A DNA stretch of 64,000 nt from Imbricaverruca yamaguchii (Eukaryota > Arthropoda > Thecostraca > Neoverrucidae), in assembly GCA_034440575.1 (NCBI GenBank), contig JAOTOL010001556.1, positions 1,397,501-1,461,500 of the forward strand. The letters are read 5' to 3'. Each line of letters begins with the position of its first letter. The first letter of the stretch is position 1. The notes beneath the pieces are model-generated. The model saw only the letters and a list, made by a program, of their open reading frames with translations, searched no databases and was not told the DNA's origin. This document shows, piece after piece, positions 34,821 to 45,660 of this stretch. Position numbers and translations under genes: made by a program.

Positions 34821-37179
34821 CTTAATTTAACACTTAGTAAATTCCATTTTGTACTGATGTATCGATTTTATAGCACTATGTCCTTCTCTGTCGCCTTATT
34901 TTTGCCCTTCGTTTTCCTCGTAACTTGCTTGTTTCCAAGCCGGATGTAAGTTCACCAGTTATAATGGCGGGAACTAATTGATGCGACTGGTTTAATGTGT
35001 TTTCCAGGTGGGAAGATACAGTGAATGAGAATGTGTAGCCATTTTTTGCAACATAACTTGGATATGCATTGCGTCTGCGTTTGATGTACACTATGTCGTA
35101 CCGACTGGATGTATCTCCGGAGATTTCAGGATGTTGTTGGCGCGTACTGCTTAATTTCCATTCAGCACATTCCTATATATGATCGACGGTTACATCATTG
35201 CCTCATTGCTCCGTGGTTCACACGGTGTACCGGCATACATTGCATGCTACCACTTGAGCAGACCGATGACGCGATTCTTCCGATGCTTTCCACCGATACG
35301 ATCTCGATTGAAGGCAAACGAATTGCCACCAACGAAAAACTCCCAGTCGAGTGTCATGCAGTGCAAGCAGTGTTAGCAGTGTTAGATTTCGTCTACGGGC
35401 CTCTTGCTGTTGGCCCGTACCTCGTGGAAATTCAGTCTATGCTCCCAGCCGTAGAATGCTACACATCCTCGTATGTCATGCGTTCTGGCTATCTCTTCCT
35501 GCATCACACCCTGAGTGTGTGCTTGGGAAGCGTATCTGTGTACGCTTTTGAGGCTGTGCTGTCAGTTACAGAACGGCGTTGACATCATTGATGTTGAAAT
35601 TTATGTAGGCCTGTGCGGCATTTGCATTTGTATTTGCTCAATCACAAGTACCGCAATGTCATGCCAGTATCTGATATTGTAGGGTAGTGATAATTGTTTG
35701 AACACCAGTCGAAATATGAGTTACAGCAGTAGGTTGACGTTGATCGACAAAAGCAAAAATTTCGAGCATAGATCTTGAATGCTTCTGGGCAAAAGGTCTT
35801 CGGAAGACCATGCGCTTTGTTGAACGAACTTCGTTCATTGCGTCCATTGCGAAATTTCACCTTTGATTGTCCACGCCAAGATTGCATTCGGATTGTCTGT
35901 ACAGTCTTTCATTTTTGCTCGATTGTCTGTACAGTTTGTGCAGTCTTAAATTGTTCTGTACTGGAAAGCAAGTTTTTTCTTGCTGCACCATTCAATGCTT
36001 GGTTGTTTTTCCACTGCAATTTCACCTCTGACATTCAAAGATGTTACAATTTGGGCTGCATTGTTCTCTTTCAAACATTCAAAGTAGGAGCACCAATTTC
36101 CCTCCGCACGAGTCACACGTTTCCACCGCACAAACCATCCGTCGCCTTTTGAGCACCTTTTCCAAAGCACCCCCTGCGAAAGGGTACCACCCTTTTGGAA
36201 TTCAATTCCCATCCTATAGGTGGAGTTGTGGGGAAAAAGTGCTCTACATGTCACTGAGGAAATCCAATGGTATCGGACCTTTCAATAATGTGTGTCAAGC
36301 AGCGAACTCCCAGGACACGCCAGGATTCGATGCTTCCTGAAATCTACATTATCGGAAGCTTTAATCAGGGCATGTACACAATCCATTTCTGACAGTCGCG
36401 AAGCAATTACGAGAGTGGCTTAGGTTCCACAAGTTAACTTCCGTCATACTTGATCTCGTAGCATTCATAGGTGTGTACTGGCTGTGGGCAAACTATTATA
36501 TGTTCACAGCACGCAGATATAGGACTAGCAAAAGCTGTCAAATTGCTTTTCTGGAGTGTCCAATGGTACGAATAGTCCCATAATTCATATAGATACCGTA
36601 AGAACGTCCTGAAATACATATTCGTCCAACACCGTTATCCTCTTCTAATCAAGACCGATGAATTCGTTTGACTTTGAGAAGCAGGGGGTGTTGTTTTATA
36701 CATTTCTGAGGGGCAAGTGCCCCTTCAATGTTGGCTTTACCCACCCTTAATTTCAACTTTTAACATGGGACCCCATGTAATGTGCCCCCAATCCATTTTG
36801 ATCTGCCCATTGTATTTAGCATGTACATAGTTTGTAGCCTTCATGTATCACCCCTAGTAATTTTCAAAAAGCAACAACCGTGTTGCGGAGGCTATCGTAA
36901 AAACCACATATTCCATAAATATCAAACAACACGAGATGCCATTATTTGAGCGCATCGCCCGTGGTGAACCAACCAGGAACGATGTCTCAGCAAAAGCAAG
37001 CATGCACCGACCGTTCCTCAAGAGATGGCATTGCTCAGCGACTCAATACCACTTGCTCGACGATGCGTTGCCGTGCGTCGTTGTTCGTTCGTCGTCAGAA
37101 TTTGTGTGTCATCCCTCGGCCCCGGATGGCTATAAGGGCCATACTTGCGCATAATGGTTCAGCTATGCTTATTTTGCAG

Positions 37180-37254
37180 ACAGCTCCAAGGAAATAAACA
37201 GCTGAAGCACTTGGACCCGTTGGCGTTCCAGGGCCTTGGTGGCTTGCGAACGAT
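37180..37254 (+). CDS. LGR1: LGR exon 8: LRR
   Basis: Acceptor TATTTTGCAG, donor GTAAGT, 75 bases, phase 2/2 (residues 287-312). QLKHLDPLAFQGLGGLRT is a strong LRR match. Confidence 0.92.
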
Positions 37255-37466
37255 GTAAGTCTGGACATGCGAATAGTGTCATGATTACCATGAGATGGAA
37301 TCACGCACAGATGCTGAAATGCACGTAACAAATACGAGTGCGTGCCCTTGACCCATTGCTTGATATTACTTAACCTAAGGGCATATAATTATACGGCACT
37401 GCTAAGTACTTACGGCACTGAAGGCGACTGACTGGTAAACAACCCATAGCAATATCTCTTTTACTG

Positions 37467-37833
37467 CTACCTTGCAGGCGCACACCCAGGATTTTTCCAT
37501 GGGGGGGGGCGGACCGAAAAGGGCACTTGGCCGGCTCCAAAAGGGCACCTGACCGGCTCCAAAAGGGCACTTTTTGCGGTCCGGGGCACACTGGAAGGTT
37601 TGTTGACCGGGGGGGGGGGGCGTAAAAAAAATCCCCAAAAGGGCTGTTTTTGGCCCATAGGGCACCTTCGGCACAGGCGGGGCACATCAGGCAGGTGATT
37701 TTTGGGCTGAATTTGGGACATTCCGGCCAAGAGGGCACTTTTCGGTCAAAAGGGCACTTTTGGCCAAAAGAGCACTTTGGTCTCAGGGGGGCGGGCCCCT
37801 TGCCCCCCCCTCCGGTGCGCCTATGCTACCTTG
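37467..37833. mobile_element. Non-autonomous hAT-like element with perfect 8-bp duplication
   Basis: CTACCTTG stands on both sides (37467-37474 and 37826-37833). The 351-bp insert starts CAGGCGCACACCC and ends with the complement of CATAGGCGCACCGG, so it has short terminal inverted repeats. The interior repeats an AAAAGGGCAC motif and contains G-runs. It has no transposase and lies in receptor intron 8. Same superfamily signature as 15270-15974. Confidence 0.87.
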
Positions 37834-38939
37834 TGGCATATCTAAGACAACACTTTTCACACAAACATCCAAGAACGCTATTGAACGCTCCTTCTCAACT
37901 GCGATGTCGGTTATACCGATACCGTGTGGGCTGTTCGGTTTTCTAGTAGCGTGTGAAAGATCTCCTGAAATGCTGGTCCGATCTTGATGCAAGGAAATGG
38001 TGTTCAATTCGTATCGACGAGATCTACCTTGCAGAAGAGAAACTTACAATTTAATAAAAATGGTCAGTGGATAACAACACCATTATATTGGGTACTTTTC
38101 AACTGTCGCTGTGCATGTTTACTAGCCGATGCTTATCAACTAAGCATGGTTCGGTTTAAATGCAAAGCTTTTTCAGATGCATTTTTCAGATTGAGAAGCC
38201 CAGGTGCTTGACCCCCACCCTTGGGGTCTTGGGGTTCCTTTTGCTTCTTTCCTAAAACCTGTTATTCTTAAAACCTTCCCGAAAGTTTTAGCAATGACAA
38301 AAGTGGAGGCGCGCAGCGCTGGAGTTTTCAGTATCTTTTCGTGAGCATTTCTGCGTCGGATGTAAAAGCTTTAATCTTGGGTCATGTAACGTCATTGACC
38401 AAACCAACTGTATATGACTCAGGTCAAAGAGGACCACCCGCAAAAATGTTTCAAGATCGATGATTCATGCACGTGAATAGATGTTGAAATTCATCTGGGC
38501 ACATGAGTGCAATTTGGCAGTGCCTACAAAACGTATATCTCTCTGTGCTTGAGATTAGGTCATTGACTTGAGGACATCACCAGGTAGGCCCATTTTGGGT
38601 CGGCTTTCCTATTTTTGTAATATTCACGTTTTTATGGTATCATTTTATCATGGTATGCACGTAGAAGCATCAGGAGAAGTTCCTTATCCAGTTTGCTTGA
38701 CCTCTGTCAGGTGGTCTGATGTCAGGTCATGATGATGCACGCAACGTGGGCTAAGCCAATTCAGACACTGTTGTTCTTATGGTTAGTTCCAGTTTCTGTC
38801 ACCTGAATAGTGTCAATATTGCATTACGGGGTATACTTACATATACTAAACTAAACATACATAGTATGCATGCATATACTATGGTACCCTAATGGGCATA
38901 TTTAAAGTGTGTTTAAGCATTGATGATTTTCTTCAACGA

Positions 38940-39130
38940 CCGCCACTTTTAAACAATTTTTTTTCGGGAAAAAAGCAATACCATTTCGAGACTCTATTCG
39001 TAGAGGGCTTTCCGATGGTACCCCGTTTGCTTTCGTGCAACCCTTATCTTAGAAACTAAACGAGGACTTTTAGGACCCCCACCCCCAAGAAGGGGTGTGT
39101 AGATCTGACCAGGAAGACAGGTCGGCGTAG
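38940..39130. mobile_element. TTAA element family B, end fragment
   Basis: Matches the right end of 56183-57031 in order: a GGGAAAA block, TTTCCGATGG, CGTTTGCTTTCGTGCAAC, and GGGGTGTGTAGATCTGACC. It is truncated on its left and more diverged than copies 1 and 2. Confidence 0.6.
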
Positions 39131-39167
39131 CTAAGCCTATGTGCTTGACTAAGCCCAAGTGCAATAG

Positions 39168-39226
39168 CCATGGGCGCTGTATGACAAACGCAGTCGATGC
39201 GCCCGTAAGCCCAAATAACCAACCAA
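39168..39226. repeat. Short GGGCGC...GCGCCC dispersed element
   Basis: Near-identical to 34750-34806 (ATGGGCGCTGTATGACAAAC, then GCAGTCGATGCGCCC and AAGCCCAAATAACCAACCAA). It ends about 40 bases before the exon 9 acceptor, so it may carry the branch-point region. Confidence 0.65.
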
Positions 39227-39264
39227 GTGCAATGGCCGTGACCGCCGACGACCACGTGCCGCAG

Positions 39265-39475
39265 TGACCTCTCGGGCACTGCGCTGCGGTCGCTGCCCAC
39301 CCGCGGCCTGGAGCACATCGAGACGCTGGTGCTGCGCAACGCGCCGTCGCTGCGCACCTTCCCGTCCGTGTACCAGTTCCGGTCGATCCGGGAGGCGCGG
39401 CTCACCTACCCATACCACTGCTGCGCCTTCAGCTTCCCCGACATACAGGACCCGGACCGACACCGCCAGTACCAG
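39265..39475 (+). CDS. LGR1: LGR exon 9: last LRR and start of hinge
   Basis: Acceptor CGTGCCGCAG, donor GTCAGT. 211 bases, phase 2 to 0 (residues 312-382). It starts with DLSGTALRSLPTRGLEHIET, continues with LRNAPSLRTFPSVYQF, and then reads TYPYHCCAF. That Cys-Cys motif is the family landmark at the start of the hinge, where cysteines bridge to the later hinge segment. Confidence 0.95.
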
Positions 39476-39590
39476 GTCAGTGGCGTGCCGAGTCCTCGCG
39501 TGGGGTCGGCCGGCTCTGCTCGCCGCTGGCGGCGGCTCTAGCCGTGGGAACTCGCTTCATGTAGCCTTTGGTCACGTCCGGTCAGGTCAG

Positions 39591-39637
39591 CAACCCGACC
39601 TGCCATCCCCCCGGCCAGGGGATGGCAGGTCGGGTTG
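39591..39637. repeat. Perfect 20-bp inverted repeat in intron 9
   Basis: CAACCCGACCTGCCATCCCC (39591-39610) and its exact reverse complement (39618-39637) surround a 7-base loop inside the 361-bp intron between hinge exons. A GC-rich stem of this kind would fold readily in the pre-mRNA. Confidence 0.92.
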
Positions 39638-39836
39638 CGTTGGTTTGTTCCCAGCATGGGCTGCACGGGGACGCCGGAGTGTAGACTTGCCGATCTCAGG
39701 CCAACGTGTGCCCGCACACAGACAAACGCACACACATACTCAGTCCCTGAGGTGCGTTCGAGCTCAAGTCCTCACCACTGTGCCGCCGCCTGCTTGTCTT
39801 CCCACCGCCGTCACGCCACCGCCATGTGCCGCGCAG

Positions 39837-40075
39837 CAGTGGCGGCGCCAGATGCAGCACCACACCAACTGCAGCCGGAGCGGCCGGCAGCAGCGCAGAG
39901 TGGGCCGCGCCCGCCCGCCGCCAGACGGCGGCCGCTTCCACGCCGCCGTCCCGCACGAGTTCGGCCGGCTGGTGTGCGACGAGCCGCCCGGGGCCCGACG
40001 GCACAGCATTCTCTGCTCGCCAGAGCCGGACGCGTTCAACCCGTGCGAGGACATCATGGGCTACAGGGCTCTCAG
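39837..40075 (+). CDS. LGR1: LGR exon 10: hinge
   Basis: 239 bases, phase 0 to 2 (residues 383-462). It begins after GCGCAG; a second AG three bases later (CAGCAG) makes an alternative acceptor that would drop one Gln. The early half is basic and low in complexity. The later half has [20 protein letters not shown], the hallmark leading into TM1 of glycoprotein hormone receptors. NCS is a potential glycosylation site. Donor GTACCA is weak but precedes an otherwise fitting frame break. Confidence 0.92.
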
Positions 40076-40127
40076 GTACCAGCTGACCACGAGATGTGGC
40101 CGGCTCTCCGTAATATCTGTCGCATGG

Positions 40128-40134
40128 AATATGC

Positions 40135-40220
<86 letters not shown>
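40128..40220. repeat. (TA)n microsatellite in intron 10
   Basis: About 45 TA units with few interruptions. The tyrosine/isoleucine reading frames across it are artefacts. Confidence 0.95.
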
Positions 40221-40222
<2 letters not shown>

Positions 40223-40779
40223 CGCATATATGTGTGTCTGTGGGTGCTCGGTTCTTTTGAAAAGGATTTGAACCATGTGTTTCTTTACATCAAATGTTTT
40301 TTGCCCTTCACCGTTGGATCTAACATTATAGTTCGGTGTGCTGGACCTGACCTTATAGTTTGGTGCGCTTTCAAACTCGCAATCTAATCCAATGTGGTTT
40401 CAGGATATTTGCAAGGCCTTTCTGGGTTCCTTGGAGCCGTTGTTGATTGTTTAGTATTGTTTTCAATCTACTGGTGAGTTATATGATGCTTGTTCAGCTT
40501 TGCCATTTTTTAATCTCCATTGGATAGTGCATTTGTTCATGCTTAACCACACACAGAGACTGAACTGACGATGAAAGCTACCATCTAATGATGCAGTGTT
40601 CTAGTTGCAACCCGTATCATTTTATCAGCTGGATGCCTATGTCCACGTTCATGAGATCTGAGTTCTCTCCACAGGATCACCGTGCGGCCCGACCCCGTCC
40701 CGATGGATCACTGCACCGACCTTGTCTCGACCCCGCTCGGCAGGGTCGTTGTGCCAATCGCTGCCTAACCTGTGGGCAG

Positions 40780-40863
40780 AGTCACCGTGTGGGTAGTCGT
40801 CATCACGACCCTGTTTGGCAGAGTCACCGTGTGGGTAGTCGTCATCACGACCCTGGTCGGCAA
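40780..40863 (+). repeat. 42-bp direct duplication over the exon 11 acceptor
   Basis: GGCAG then AGTCACCGTGTGGGTAGTCG occurs twice, at 40780-40821 and 40822-40863, with nearly identical sequence. Both copies offer the same AG acceptor in the same phase. Using the upstream one adds 14 residues to TM1. See exon 11. Confidence 0.9.
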
Positions 40864-41039
40864 CACCACCGTCCTCGTCGTGCTCGTCAGGCGCAACCTC
40901 AAGCTCACCACGCCCGAGTTCCTGATGTGCAACCTGGCGCTGGCCGACCTCTGCATGGGCATCTACCTGCTGGCCGTCGCCAGCATGGACGTGCACACCG
41001 CCGGCGTGTACTTCAGCTACGCCATAGACTGGCAGGAAG
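40822..41039 (+). CDS. LGR1: LGR exon 11: TM1 and TM2
   Basis: Taken from the inner acceptor (TTTGGCAG), 218 bases, phase 2 to 1 (residues 462-535), because the join then reads [13 protein letters not shown], the spacing expected before TM1. TM1 is [20 protein letters not shown], with the conserved GN. TM2 begins [19 protein letters not shown], with the family N and D. It ends YAIDWQE, the conserved first extracellular loop. Donor GTGGGT. The outer acceptor at 40780 is also in frame. A start at 40675 (after CACAG) would hit a stop. Confidence 0.92.
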
Positions 41040-41403
41040 GTGGGTGGCTTCAGCTGCGCCAAAGAGTGGCAGGAAGGTGAGCGGCTTCAGCTACGATGAA
41101 TTATCAAAACTATCGGACTGTCGGAGTTACGCCATACACTATCGGGAAGGTGAGAGGCTTCAGCTACGCCATAGACTGTAAGGAAGGCGATAGGCTTCAG
41201 CACAGTCAGGAAGGTGAGATGTTTCAGCAGAGCCATAGACTATTGTGGAAGCGATAGGCTTCAGCAACGCCATAGACTGTCAGGGAGGTGAGAGGCTTCA
41301 GCTTCGCCGTAGACTATTGGGAATGTTAGAGGCTTCAGCTACACCATAAATTGTCAGGGAGGTGATAGGCTTCAGCAACGCCATAGACTGTCAGGAAGGC
41401 GAG
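41040..41403 (+). repeat. ~37-bp minisatellite grown from the exon 11 donor
   Basis: About nine units of AGGCTTCAGCTACGCCATAG, then ACTGTCAGGAAGGTGAG, with spacing 36-37 bases and one longer diverged unit. They derive from the last 28 coding bases of exon 11 plus its splice donor (TTCAGCTACGCCATAGACTG, GCAGGAAG/GTGGGT). Several units keep a good donor (GAAG/GTGAG). Confidence 0.9.
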
Positions 41404-41741
41404 TAGTGGCGCCGCAGCGAGTCCGGTGTCGGGCCGCAGCGCGTTATGGGCATCTGTCGGATGGATGTGATGCACGACTCGGCTCGATACGGTCCACGCC
41501 TTTGGCGGAGGCAGGCGGACAAAGTGTGCCGACAGTGGTCGACACCTGCGGCATATTAGCGAATAGTGCGCATGCGAAGAGTGCGCGCGTGCAAGTAGTG
41601 CACGTCCGACCCACGTGCGTACTACTGAGACAGGTGTCTGGAGACGTGACTGCTCAGCCATCCACAACGAATGCAGGCTTATATAAAGGAGTAATGGGCG
41701 GACATGATGTCGTCGCAGGACGTTGCGCCTCAATCATCTCT

Positions 41742-41990
41742 GAGTTGTGGTAGCTCAGTCGGGGGGGGGCGCTCGGCTCTTGATCGGAAGATCGTGGGCT
41801 CGAATCCCGGAGACTGCGGGTCGCCGAGTTCACCCGTCACCAATCTGCGCGTGCGGCTGGCGACTGCATGTGGCCTAGTGGACGAATGCATCGTAAAAGT
41901 CCTGAGGTGCTTCTCTGCTTCTCACACCTCAAGTATCGAGCGTGGAAGAGCCTCCATCAGGTCAATTATAACCAATCAACTTGGACGTTT
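41742..41990 (+). repeat. tRNA-derived SINE in intron 11
   Basis: TGGTAGCTCAGTCGG gives an A box and GGGCTCGAATCCC a B box, in a tRNA-like arrangement, followed by an unrelated body (GCTGGCGACTGCATGTGGCC). The tRNA part has a G-run in the D loop, so it is not a working gene. The right limit is approximate. Confidence 0.68.
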
Positions 41991-42090
41991 GCTATAATTT
42001 AGCGGAAGTATCGTGCACCGTGCACAGCTCTGCCGTCCGCTGGCTGTGTCCGGGCCGCCTGCTGATCGCTCATCCTGTGTGACCCGACAG

Positions 42091-42238
42091 GTCCCGGCTG
42101 CAAGGTCGCCGGTTTCCTCACCGTGTTCGCGTCCGAGCTGTCCGTGGTCACGCTCGTGGCAATCACGTGCGAACGCTGGTATGCCATCACCAACGCCATC
42201 TATCTCACGAAGCGGCTCGGAATCGCCGGCGCCGTTAG
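42091..42238 (+). CDS. LGR1: LGR exon 12: TM3
   Basis: Acceptor GACCCGACAG, donor GTAGGT, 148 bases, phase 1 to 2 (residues 535-584). [10 protein letters not shown] carries the conserved extracellular Cys that bridges to ECL2. [18 protein letters not shown] is TM3, ending in ERW, the family's form of the G-protein contact motif. Then comes YAITNAIYL. Confidence 0.96.
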
Positions 42239-42949
42239 GTAGGTGGCAGCACCGCCGCTGTGGGCGCCCGGCTGCACATGCCGTTCGACCGTATATGTCC
42301 TTTGGTTGCTTATTTTGCGATTATTGACAATAGCGATAAAATAATCATGCAAAAACATCAATAACTTGCTTTTGATGGTGATGCTAAAGGTAACCGTGAT
42401 AGCAATGGGTATAATGATTGGCTTTGTCATAATTTAGTGCGTAAACTATTTTGTCGTACTGTATTTCATCATACTTTCAGAGTCCCTGGTTGACGACACT
42501 GCAAGCAACACCTACGCTTAAGAAGCCCCAGTTTGTTGTTGGGCAGAGTTGAGTTCCCCACCAGGTTGCGTGCTCACGAGTGCCTGCATCAACTTCTGTC
42601 CTCAAGAAAGTATACTCAGTTCAGCTACATAGCCGCAAGTACGTTAGCCTGGGGCAGATCCAGGACGTGGACATGGATCGATGGACCGGATTTGGCCCGT
42701 CTACCTGAGGAGACCCATTAGGGAAACTAGACACGAGACGGGCCGTCAGCCGAAATGGCCCCTGACCCGAGATGCCTGACGTTGCATGGCCGCCGCGGTC
42801 ATCTTATGACGGTGCAAACTAATTGGCCGCTCGCCCGTGGTCGATGTCGGGCACGGGTATTGATCACGTGTTAGCGCTGGAGCAGCGCGGTCGGTCGTCA
42901 CCACCTGTAAAGCCGTCCGAACCACGCACGGTGGGCTCAGCAGCTCCCC

Positions 42950-43440
42950 AGCGAGCGACGTCAACACCACGGAAGATCTGTGCGATGGCTTTGGCAGACC
43001 ACAAATCTCTGTGGTGGTTGGTCGGAAGGGCAGATTTGTGCGATGGCTGTGGCTGGTCGGAAGGGCAGATCTGTGCGATGGCTGTGTCTGGAGACATATG
43101 TCAGCAATGACCTGCCGGAAGGACAGATTTGTGCGATGGCTGTGTCTGGGGACATATTTCTATGGTGGCCGGTCGGAAGGACAGATTTGTGCGATGGCTG
43201 TGTCTGGGGACATATTTCTATAGTGGCCGGTCGGAAGGACAGATCTGTGCGATGGCTGTGTCTGGGGACATATTTCTATGGTGGCCGGTCGGAAGGGCAG
43301 ATCTGTGCGATGGCTGTGTCTGGGGACATATTTCTATGGTGGCCGGTCGGAAGGACAGATTTGTGCGATGGCTGTAGCAGAACACAGATACATGTGATGG
43401 CCGGTCGGAAGGGCACATCTGTGTGATGGCTGTGGCTGGC
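42950..43440 (+). repeat. ~58-bp minisatellite in intron 12
   Basis: Seven to eight units of GGACAGATTTGTGCGATGGC, then TGTGTCTGGGGACATATTTC and TATGGTGGCCGGTCGGA, period 57-58. Units towards the left are shorter and more diverged. Open frames here are artefacts. Confidence 0.9.
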
Positions 43441-44340
43441 TACGATAACGACAGGTGACAGCGTCAGCACTCAGTAGTTTGCCAGCCTTCGCACACCGAC
43501 TGCGTTTGTCCCTCCGTGCACCCGAATGGGTGAACACTCGTCGCCATTTTGTCCCTAATTAGGACTGGCACGTGGTCTGGAAGCCAGCTCGCCACGTGCT
43601 ACGGTACAAAGTCAACGGGACCCATTATGAAGGCTTCCAGCGAACATTTAGAGAAGGTCATTTAGAGAAGGTAAAAAGTCAATCGTTTTCATAAAGTATA
43701 GTATCAACAGATTCAACCAGACCGTACCTTCTAGATACATTGTTCAAATTAGGCTATATTAACCCAGGGAGGCTGCCCAGCGCCATTTTGTTAAGTTCTA
43801 AGGGTGTTGGCTGTGTCAATTCGGTGTTTAAGTTTAAGATAGATTTTAAGACTAAGATAGTAGGCATAGCATTACACTAGGTATATCTTCATATCCTAGT
43901 GTAACTGCAGGATTGTTGGGTGTTGTGGACGGGTACTACAGTGTTTGATTCAGTGGTGTATATTTGTGTGGTGTGAGCTCTGTAGTGTGTAATTCTAGAG
44001 TGTATAATTCTATAGTGTAGGCTTCTGTAGTGAATAAGTTTGTGTCAAATTGGTGTGTAAGTTTAAGATAGATTTTAGGACTAAAATAGTGGGCATAAAT
44101 TACAGTAGGTATCTTCATATCTAGTGTAATTATACGGGATTATAGTGTATTGTAGATACTTATAGGCTATATTACTGTATTACTGTAGATATATTACAGT
44201 AGATACTTGTAGGCTTACAAGCTTACAGTAACTAGACTTAGTACTAAGAGTAGAAAGAAAAAAAACAACAACAAAAATGGAAGGAGACTGGGAATTGTAA
44301 GTGTGTGGGAATCATTGGGGACTTGAGTAAGAGGTTAGAT

Positions 44341-45150
44341 ATGTTAACGGGGGAGGTGGAGCGCTTGAAGTGTTTGGTGGCGGGACCCATCATGGGAGGT
44401 GCCAGCCAGGCAACTCGGGTGCCCGAGCGGAGGACTGATGGGAGTTCGGATGGCTTGGTCCGGGATGGTGGCAGTTGGAAGGTGGCAAGGCGCCATAGCA
44501 CCCGACTGGCGCTAAGGAAGGTGGACATGGGCGTCCCAATTAAAAATAGGTTTGATGCACTGGATGAGAGGGAAGGTAATGATGAGAGGGACGGAGGTGG
44601 GGATGACCAGATGGCTGAGGATAGAGATGGAGAGAGAGAGGTTTTAGTCATAGGGGATTCCAGGGTTCGGTACATGGATCGAACATTTTGTAGCAAGAAC
44701 CCCAGCAGACGGATGCGTGTTTGCTACCCGGGAGCGCAGGTGAAAGATGTTAGGGATAGGCTGGAGGGAGTAATGAGGGGAAGTGGAGAGGGTGCAACGG
44801 TAATTGTGCAGGTTGGAGTTAACGATGTAGGAAAAAATAATACAGAGGAAACAATGAAAGCCTATAGGGCTTTGATAGGTAGTTTAGCAGGAAGTAGGAA
44901 AAGAGGAGTGGTGACATCCATCCTCCCTATGGTCCATGCAAGCATGGAGTGGTATTCGAGGGCCATTGGGCTCAATACCAGGGTGGCCAACATTTGTAAG
45001 GAGCTTGGGGTGCAGTTCTTGGATTTGTGGGGGGAGTTTTGGGGGGAGGACGGAGATGTTTGCTTTAGATGGATTACATCTGAGCAAGAGAGGAGTGGAA
45101 TTGCTCAGCAATAGGTATGAGGAGGCTCTCAACAGGAAACAGGGAAACTA
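44341..45150 (+). pseudogene. LINE ORF1 with SGNH/esterase-like domain, one frameshift
   Basis: The first ATG in the open frame is 44341. The N-terminus has a short amphipathic stretch, GEVERLKCLVAG. From about residue 110 it reads VLVIGDSRVRYMDRTF (nucleophile Ser block), then VIVQVGVNDVG (the GxND block). A +/-1 slip near 45055-45065 moves the end of the domain into the next frame, where DGLHLSKRG supplies the expected Asp-x-x-His pair and EEALNRKQGN ends the product at 45151. Esterase-type ORF1 proteins are known from CR1-clade LINEs. The slip makes this copy defective, unless it is a sequencing error. Confidence 0.78.
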
Positions 45151-45219
45151 GGCAGGACATGGGGGGATGTAGCTGATAAAGAGAGAAGCATAGCAAGCAA
45201 TGGAAGGAATAATTTATCA

Positions 45220-45660
45220 TGTTTTTATGTCAATGCCAGAAGTGTTAGGAACAAAATTGGGGAACTGCATGCATATATGTTGTCTGAACAGCTAGATTTG
45301 GTGTGCATAACAGAAGCATGGGTTAACGAAAGCATGTTTGGAGACAACTTGCAAGAATTTGAATTGACAGGCTACAACATGCATACCTATCAAAGAGAGG
45401 CAAGGATAGGAGGTGGCATTCTCTTGTATGTTAGGCAAGTAATGAAATGTCATTCCATAGAGGATGGAGTACATAGTGCAGGAGTAGAATCTTTGTGGTT
45501 AGATATAATTCTGAAGAATGGAACAAAATTTAGGATTGGGGCATTCTATAGACCTCCAGACCAGAATGAAAACACTGACAGGCTGATGCAGGAAGAGATA
45601 AGTAGGAGAGTACAGGAGAGAACTATTTTGTTGGGGGGATTTCAACATAGCAGGATTGGG
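45220..45660 (+). pseudogene. LINE ORF2 endonuclease part, before frameshift
   Basis: It begins FYVNARSVRNKIGELHAYM, then LDLVCITEAWVNES, GGGILLYVR and FRIGAFYRPP. These are the ordered motifs of an apurinic-type endonuclease. The frame is lost in a run of six G at 45633-45638: after ILLG the expected DFN motif is in the next frame, which is the start of the 45656-47995 ORF. Open reading upstream of 45277 lacks an ATG in this frame. Confidence 0.85.

Noticed and set aside
35109..35582. 157-codon + strand ORF
   Set aside because: No recognisable domain, no splice or start context, and it lies in receptor intron 7. Likely chance.
35640..36620. Chain of minus-strand ORFs resembling a decayed transposase
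   Set aside because: The consecutive frames are suggestive, but I could not identify catalytic motifs or element ends, so it was not listed.
39264..40271. Single 335-codon ORF read as one protein
   Set aside because: It fuses exon 9, intron 9, exon 10 and a TA microsatellite. Splice sites and family motifs show two separate exons.
40675..40770. Exon 11 starting after CACAG at 40674
   Set aside because: The frame gives a non-family peptide and a stop (TAA at 40766-40768) before TM1. The inner AG gives the conserved join.
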